Of a DNA stretch of 27,317 nt, positions 22,358-27,317 are shown piece after piece. The first letter of the stretch is position 1, and each line of letters starts with the position of its first letter. The notes beneath the pieces were generated by a model that was given only the letters and a program-made list of their open reading frames with translations, was not told where the DNA came from and did not search any database. The stretch spans positions 1 to 27,317 of the forward strand of contig CAAETD010000124.1 of assembly GCA_900758885.1 (NCBI GenBank), in the 5' to 3' direction. Source of the DNA: an uncultured Collinsella sp. Lineage in GTDB: Bacteria > Actinomycetota > Coriobacteriia > Coriobacteriales > Coriobacteriaceae. A program made the position numbers and the translations under genes.

Positions 22358-24388
22358 GTGGCAAACGAAAACGATTACGATGGCGGCGAGATTAAGATTC
22401 TCGAAGGTCTCGAGGCCGTTCGTAAGCGCCCGGGCATGTATATCGGCTCGACGAGCGCCAGCGGTCTGCATCACCTGGTGTGGGAGATCGTTGACAACTC
22501 CGTCGACGAGGCAATGGCCGGTTTCTGCACCGAGATCCAGGTGACGGTCCACGCCGACAACTCCATCACGGTCGTCGACAACGGGCGCGGCATCCCCGTC
22601 GACGAGCACCCTGTTAAAAAGATCCCGACGCTCGAGGTCGTCATGACGATCTTGCACGCCGGCGGTAAGTTCGATAACTCGGCCTATAAGGTCTCGGGCG
22701 GCCTGCACGGCGTGGGCATCTCCGTCGTCAACGCCCTGTCCAAGCGCGTGGTCGTTCAGGTTCGTCGCGATGGCAACACCTACGAGATGGAGTTCTCGCG
22801 CGGCAAGACCGTCAAGAAGATGGAGGTCGTGGGCACCTCGGATTCGACGGGTACCACCGTCACCTTCTGGCCCGACGACGAGATCTTCGAGACCTGCATC
22901 TACGATTTCGATACGCTGCACAACCGTCTGCAGGAGACGGCGTTCCTCAATAAGAACCTCAAGATCGTGCTGACCGACGAGCGCGAGACGACTCCCCATG
23001 TGGAGGAGTTTTGCTACGAGGGCGGCATCATCGACTTCGTCAGGTTCCTCAACGAGGGCAAGGACGTCCCCGAGGCCTTTAAGGAGCCCATCTACATCGA
23101 GGGCAAATCGGACCCGGACGCGCCTGTGACCAAGATGGGCGAGGTCGAGGTTTCCCTGCAGTGGAATAGCGGTTACGGCGAGAACGTCATGTCGTTTGCC
23201 AACGACATCTACACCCCCGAGGGCGGCATGCACCTTGAGGGCTTCCGTACCGCGCTCACCCGCGTGATCAACGACTATGCGCGCAAGCAGAACCTGCTCA
23301 AGGAAAAAGACGCCAATCTGACCGGCGACGATGTGCGCGAGGGCCTTTCGGCCGTTATCTCGGTCAAGCTGCCCGATCCGCAGTTTGAGGGCCAGACCAA
23401 GGCCAAGCTCGGCAGCTCCTATATGCGCGCGCTGACGCTCAAGATCGTGACCGACGGCCTTGCCGATTACCTCGAGGAGCACCCTAAGCCCGCTCGCGAG
23501 ATCGTCAAGAAGGCGCAGCAGGCCTGCAAGGCGCGCAATGCCGCCCGCAAGGCGCGCGAGGCGACCCGCCGCAAGAGCCTGCTCGAGACGGCGTCCCTGC
23601 CCGGTAAGCTCGCTGACTGCTCGGTGCGCGATGCCGAGCTGACCGAGCTCTTCATCGTAGAGGGCGACTCGGCAGGCGGTTCGGCCAAGGACGGCCGTCG
23701 CCGTGACATCCAGGCGATTCTGCCCCTGCGCGGCAAGATTTTGAACGTCGAGCGCGTTGGTGACCATCGCGCGTTCTCGAGTGACACCATTCAGTCGCTG
23801 ATTACCGCGATTGGCTGCGGCGTCACGACGAGTGCCGGCGACGGCGGCGACTTCGATATCACCAAGGCGCGCTACCACAAGATCATCATCATGACCGATG
23901 CAGACGTCGACGGTGCGCATATCCGCATCCTGCTGCTGACGTTCTTCTACAAGTACATGCGTCCGCTGATCGATGCCGGCTACGTCTATGTTGCCTGCCC
24001 GCCCATCTTTGGCATTAAGGTGCGCAACAAGATCCACTACGTGTATCCCAACGGCCGCCAGCCCGAAGACGAGATCCTGCGCGACACCATCCAGAGTCTG
24101 GGCCTGAACCCCGACGATAACGACGAGGACGGCAAGGCCAAGGACGGCAAGATTACCAAAAAGCGCAAGGGCTATACCGTCCAGCGCTACAAGGGCCTGG
24201 GCGAGATGGACCCCAAGCAGCTTGCCTCGACGACGATGGACCCCAAGACCCGCATTCTGCAGCGCGTGTCGATCGAGGACGCCGTGGTGGCGGACCGCGC
24301 CGTGCGCGAGCTGATGGGTTCCGAGGTCGGCTATCGCCGCGAGTACATCGAGAAGCATGCACATGACGCACGATTCTTAGACGCCTAA
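22358..24388 (+). CDS. gyrB: DNA gyrase subunit B
   Basis: A 676-aa ATPase subunit of gyrase. GTG 22358 is chosen because GAAGGAGG lies four bases upstream; the longer frame would translate that ribosome site. The N-terminal GHKL part has EIVDNSVDEAMAGF, VVDNGRGIPV and GGLHGVGISVVNAL. Then come FEGQTKAKLGS and the toprim part EGDSAGGSAKDGRRRD, PLRGKILNVE and DADVDGAHIR. The C-terminal end is QRYKGLGEMDPKQL. A short charged insert (DNDEDGKAKDGKITKKRKG) precedes it. Length fits actinobacterial GyrB. It acts with GyrA 154 nt downstream to introduce negative supercoils. Confidence 0.97.
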   Translation: MANENDYDGGEIKILEGLEAVRKRPGMYIGSTSASGLHHLVWEIVDNSVDEAMAGFCTEIQVTVHADNSITVVDNGRGIPVDEHPVKKIPTLEVVMTILHAGGKFDNSAYKVSGGLHGVGISVVNALSKRVVVQVRRDGNTYEMEFSRGKTVKKMEVVGTSDSTGTTVTFWPDDEIFETCIYDFDTLHNRLQETAFLNKNLKIVLTDERETTPHVEEFCYEGGIIDFVRFLNEGKDVPEAFKEPIYIEGKSDPDAPVTKMGEVEVSLQWNSGYGENVMSFANDIYTPEGGMHLEGFRTALTRVINDYARKQNLLKEKDANLTGDDVREGLSAVISVKLPDPQFEGQTKAKLGSSYMRALTLKIVTDGLADYLEEHPKPAREIVKKAQQACKARNAARKAREATRRKSLLETASLPGKLADCSVRDAELTELFIVEGDSAGGSAKDGRRRDIQAILPLRGKILNVERVGDHRAFSSDTIQSLITAIGCGVTTSAGDGGDFDITKARYHKIIIMTDADVDGAHIRILLLTFFYKYMRPLIDAGYVYVACPPIFGIKVRNKIHYVYPNGRQPEDEILRDTIQSLGLNPDDNDEDGKAKDGKITKKRKGYTVQRYKGLGEMDPKQLASTTMDPKTRILQRVSIEDAVVADRAVRELMGSEVGYRREYIEKHAHDARFLDA

Positions 24389-24390
24389 TC

Positions 24391-24510
24391 CCTGCGGCTT
24401 CCCAGCCACCGCACCTTCGCTCTCAATCGTCGGTCGCGTACCCAAGTACGCTTCCCTCCTCTTTCGGGCGAATCGGCGGCACCTGGAAAAGCCGTCTCCG
24501 TGGTTGGGAA
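24391..24510 (+). promoter_or_regulatory. Structured gyrB-gyrA intergenic region
   Basis: A 154-nt gap precedes gyrA. TTCCCAGCCAC (24399-24409) can pair with GTGGTTGGGAA (24500-24510), 11 bp with one G-U, closing a 90-nt loop. Inside is a perfect hairpin, GCGTAC CCAA GTACGC (24436-24451). CGGCTT (24395-24400) can instead pair with AAGCCG (24489-24494), overlapping the first stem. No T-run follows, so it is not a standard terminator. It may be an RNA control element or an intergenic repeat; function is unknown. Confidence 0.4.
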
Positions 24511-24542
24511 CTAATGGACCACGCAAACCATGAGGAGGTAAC

Positions 24543-27278
24543 GTGGCAGACGATATCAACAATAACGAGGGTATGGGCGAGGCCGGCGATGCCGGTATGC
24601 CCGACGATCTGAAGCGCCTGCTTGCCCGTGCTGAGCAGGGCGAGGACGGCGATCCGGACGCCTATAACCCCGATGCCGATGATGATGAGGAAGAGGACGC
24701 CGAGCTCGAGGAGAGCTTTGGCGAAGTCGACCGTGGCGCCTCGGCCGGCGAGGATATCAACGGCGGCCAGCTCCAGATTTCGGAGTTTGGCCGCGAGATG
24801 AAGCAGTCGTTCATCGAGTATTCGATGTCGGTTATCACGGCGCGCGCCCTGCCGGACGTGCGCGACGGCTTAAAGCCGGTGCACCGCCGCATCCTGTACG
24901 CGATGAACGAGAGCGGCATCTACCCCAACCGCCCGCACAAGAAGTCAGCTTGGACGGTCGGCGAAGTTATCGGTAAGTACCACCCGCATGGCGACTCCGC
25001 GGTCTATGAGGCCATGGTCCGCCTGGCGCAGTGGTTCTCCATGCGCACGCCGCTCATCGACGGTCACGGCAACTTCGGCAACATCGACGGCGACGGCGCG
25101 GCGGCCATGCGTTACACCGAGAGCCGCCTGGCAAAGCCTGCCATGGAACTGTTGCGTGACTTGCAGAAGGATACCGTCGACTGGCAGCCCAACTACGACG
25201 AATCGCTCGCCGAGCCCGTGGCGCTGCCTGCGCGCTTCCCCAACCTGCTGGTCAACGGCAGTCAGGGCATCGCCGTCGGCATGGCCACCAACATCGCCCC
25301 GCATAACCTCACCGAGGCGATCGAGGCCACCTGCTACCTGATCGACAACCCCGACGCCACCGTCGACGAGCTCATGCAGATCATGCCCGGTCCGGACTTC
25401 CCCACCGGCGCCATCATCATGGGCAGCGCCGGCATTAAGCAGAGCTACGAGACCGGCCGCGGCTCCATTACCGTGCGTGCCAAGGCACATGTGGAGTCCA
25501 CCAAGACCGGCCGCAGCCGCCTGGTCTTTACCGAGATTCCCTACATGGTCAACAAGGGCACCCTGCAGGAGAAGATCGCCCAACTCGTCAACGACAAGCG
25601 CATCGAGGGCATCTCGGATATGCGTGATGAGTCAAACCAGAAGGGCATCCGTCTGGTCATCGAGCTCAAGAAGGGCGTCATTCCGCAGGTCGTGCTCAAC
25701 AATCTGTATAAGTACACCTCGCTGCAGACGACCTTTGGCGCCAACAACCTGGCACTCGTCAACGGCGTGCCCAAATGCCTGAGCCTGCGCGAGATGCTGC
25801 AGCACTACATCGACCACCAGGTCGACGTCGTCACCCGCCGCACCCGCTTCGACCTTAAGAAGGCCCAGGCGCGTGCCCATATCCTCGAGGGCTACCTGAT
25901 GGCCCTTGACCATATCGACGAGGTCATTAGCATCATCCGCTCCTCGCAGACCGACTCCGAGGCCAGCAGCCGCCTGATCGAGCGCTTTGGTTTTACGCCC
26001 GAGCAGACCACGGCCATCCTCGAGATGAAGCTGCGCCGCCTGACCGGCCTGGAGCGTGACAAGATCCAAGAAGAGTTGGACGGCCTGCGCCGCGCCATCG
26101 CCTACTACGAGGACCTGCTGGCGCATGAGGAGAAGATCCTGGGCGTCATCAAGGAAGAGATGCGCGAGATCTCCAAGAAGTTTGGCGACAAGCGCCGCAC
26201 CGAGATTAGCCAGGTTGAGAAAGACCTGGATGTCGAGGACCTCATCGCTGACGAGGATATGGTCGTGACCATCACCCACACCGGCTACGTTAAGCGTATC
26301 CCGGTGGCTGCCTACCGCGCCCAGAAGCGCGGCGGCAAGGGCGTATCGGGCGTCAACCTCAAAGAGGACGACGTTATCGACGAGATGTTTATCGCGTCCA
26401 CGCACGAGTACGTTCTGTTCTTCTCGAGTAAGGGCAAGGTCTATCGCCTGAAGGTGCACGAGCTGCCGGTGGGTACGCGCCAAGCGCGCGGTACCGCGAT
26501 CGTCAACCTGCTGCCCTTCGAGGAAGGCGAGAAGATCGCGAGCGTCATCAGCTGCCGCGAGTTCCCGGCCGACGAGTACCTGATGTTTGCCACCAAGAGC
26601 GGTATGGTCAAGAAGACCGTGATGAGCGCATATGACCGCAGCCGTCGCGACGGCCTGATCGCTATCAACCTGCGCGACGACGACGCGCTGCTGAACGTGC
26701 GCCGTGTGCGCGAGGGCGACAAGATTATCCTGGCCACCACCGCGGGCAAGGCGATCATGTTCTCCGAGGAGCAGGTGCGCGCCACCGGCCGCGACACCAG
26801 CGGCGTTCGCGGTATCGGTCTGAAGGACGGTGTGAGCGTTCTGGGCATGGAAGTCACTAACGGCAACGGCGATCTGTTCGTCATCACCGAGCGCGGCTAC
26901 GGCAAGCGCACGCCGGTCGCGGACTATCCGGAGCAGAATCGCGGCGGTCAGGGCGTCTACACCATCCAAATGGCCGAGCGTAAGGGTAACCTCGCGGCCA
27001 TGAAGACGGTGGGCCCACAGCACGAGCTGTTCATCGTGACGGAGGGCGCGACGGTCATTCGCGTCAAGACCGACGAGATCAGCCAGACCGGCCGTGCCAC
27101 CCAGGGCGTCAAGATGATGACCGTCGACGACAGCGACCGCGTATGCGCCGTAGCCCGCATGACAGCCGCCAAAGAGAAGCCCGAAGGCGAAGCCACAGAA
27201 AACGGCTCCGCCCCCGAAGAAACCCCTGTCGATCTAGGCGACGGCAACGACATGCCGGAAGATCTCCTCGACGAGTAA
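24543..27278 (+). CDS. gyrA: DNA gyrase subunit A
   Basis: A 911-aa breakage-reunion subunit. GTG start with GAGGAGGT seven bases or fewer upstream. About 80 acidic residues (including DADDDEEEDAELEE) precede the usual start of the fold at EFGREMKQSFIEYSMSV. The quinolone region reads HPHGDSAVYEAMVRLAQ; the Ser is kept and the acidic position is Glu, so there is no classical resistance change. The catalytic Tyr is in AAMRYTESRL. The C-terminal wrapping domain has the GyrA box QKRGGKG, which marks gyrase rather than topoisomerase IV. An acidic tail ends the protein. About 39 nt remain to the window edge with no terminator visible. Confidence 0.97.
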   Translation: MADDINNNEGMGEAGDAGMPDDLKRLLARAEQGEDGDPDAYNPDADDDEEEDAELEESFGEVDRGASAGEDINGGQLQISEFGREMKQSFIEYSMSVITARALPDVRDGLKPVHRRILYAMNESGIYPNRPHKKSAWTVGEVIGKYHPHGDSAVYEAMVRLAQWFSMRTPLIDGHGNFGNIDGDGAAAMRYTESRLAKPAMELLRDLQKDTVDWQPNYDESLAEPVALPARFPNLLVNGSQGIAVGMATNIAPHNLTEAIEATCYLIDNPDATVDELMQIMPGPDFPTGAIIMGSAGIKQSYETGRGSITVRAKAHVESTKTGRSRLVFTEIPYMVNKGTLQEKIAQLVNDKRIEGISDMRDESNQKGIRLVIELKKGVIPQVVLNNLYKYTSLQTTFGANNLALVNGVPKCLSLREMLQHYIDHQVDVVTRRTRFDLKKAQARAHILEGYLMALDHIDEVISIIRSSQTDSEASSRLIERFGFTPEQTTAILEMKLRRLTGLERDKIQEELDGLRRAIAYYEDLLAHEEKILGVIKEEMREISKKFGDKRRTEISQVEKDLDVEDLIADEDMVVTITHTGYVKRIPVAAYRAQKRGGKGVSGVNLKEDDVIDEMFIASTHEYVLFFSSKGKVYRLKVHELPVGTRQARGTAIVNLLPFEEGEKIASVISCREFPADEYLMFATKSGMVKKTVMSAYDRSRRDGLIAINLRDDDALLNVRRVREGDKIILATTAGKAIMFSEEQVRATGRDTSGVRGIGLKDGVSVLGMEVTNGNGDLFVITERGYGKRTPVADYPEQNRGGQGVYTIQMAERKGNLAAMKTVGPQHELFIVTEGATVIRVKTDEISQTGRATQGVKMMTVDDSDRVCAVARMTAAKEKPEGEATENGSAPEETPVDLGDGNDMPEDLLDE

Positions 27279-27317
27279 GAGGCCCTAACTGTTAGAAAAT
27301 ATCAGACCCCATATATC

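Noticed and set aside
22307..24364. 685-aa minus-strand frame opposite gyrB, and 25632-27023 opposite gyrA
   Set aside because: Shadows of strongly GC-biased codons; no family motif and no ribosome site.
24960..25020. Quinolone-resistance change in GyrA
   Set aside because: The critical Ser is intact and the Glu at the acidic position is a normal variant in Gram-positives.

Overview
The window is a bacterial chromosomal replication-origin region. Gene order is par/rsmG/jag/yidC/yidD/rnpA/rpmH on the left arm (minus strand) and dnaA/dnaN/recF/dciA/gyrB/gyrA on the right arm (plus strand). The GC-rich codon use, the DUF721/DciA gene between recF and gyrB, a paired WYL-regulator operon and the 44-aa L34 protein suggest a high-GC Gram-positive. 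My best guess is the class Coriobacteriia, probably a Collinsella-like gut bacterium. This is judged from gene content and style only; no search was run.

Layout. 48-3479 (minus): a 1063-aa membrane protein with an M28-peptidase-like fold split by a huge acidic low-complexity insert, followed by a small single-pass membrane protein. 3678-5604 (plus): two overlapping WYL-domain regulators. 5601-9454 (minus): ddl (D-Ala-D-Ala ligase) and a DinG-type helicase with an N-terminal exonuclease domain, overlapping by 7 nt. 9540-10592 (plus): rlmN. 10791-13605 (minus): rsmG, three perfect parS sites, parA, parB and a small membrane-anchored protein translationally coupled to parB. 13702-15830 (minus): rpmH-rnpA-yidD-yidC-jag, with a strong promoter at 15903-15932 and a strong terminator at 13657-13683.

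The origin has two parts. The first is 15960-16175, between rpmH and the first rightward gene. The second is 19245-19482, between dnaA and dnaN. Both carry an identical 14-nt extended DnaA-box sequence. The dnaA-dnaN gap also carries five tandem DnaA-trio triplets next to an AT-rich stretch, so it is the likely unwinding site. Between the two parts lie dnaA and, just upstream of it, an uncharacterised 442-aa gene. That gene encodes a GHKL (Bergerat-fold) ATP-binding domain, a long Gln/Pro/Met-rich linker and a C-terminal winged helix. It is the strongest candidate for an undescribed system here: a putative ATP-sensing DNA-binding protein in the dnaA transcription unit.

The genes work together as follows. 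DnaA opens the origin, DciA is expected to help load the replicative helicase, DnaN is the sliding clamp, RecF supports fork repair and gyrase relieves supercoils. ParA/ParB act on parS to segregate the new origins. RnpA/L34/YidD/YidC/Jag/RsmG form the ribosome, RNase P and membrane-insertion cluster commonly found at origins. No tRNA, rRNA, CRISPR, prophage or insertion sequence was seen.
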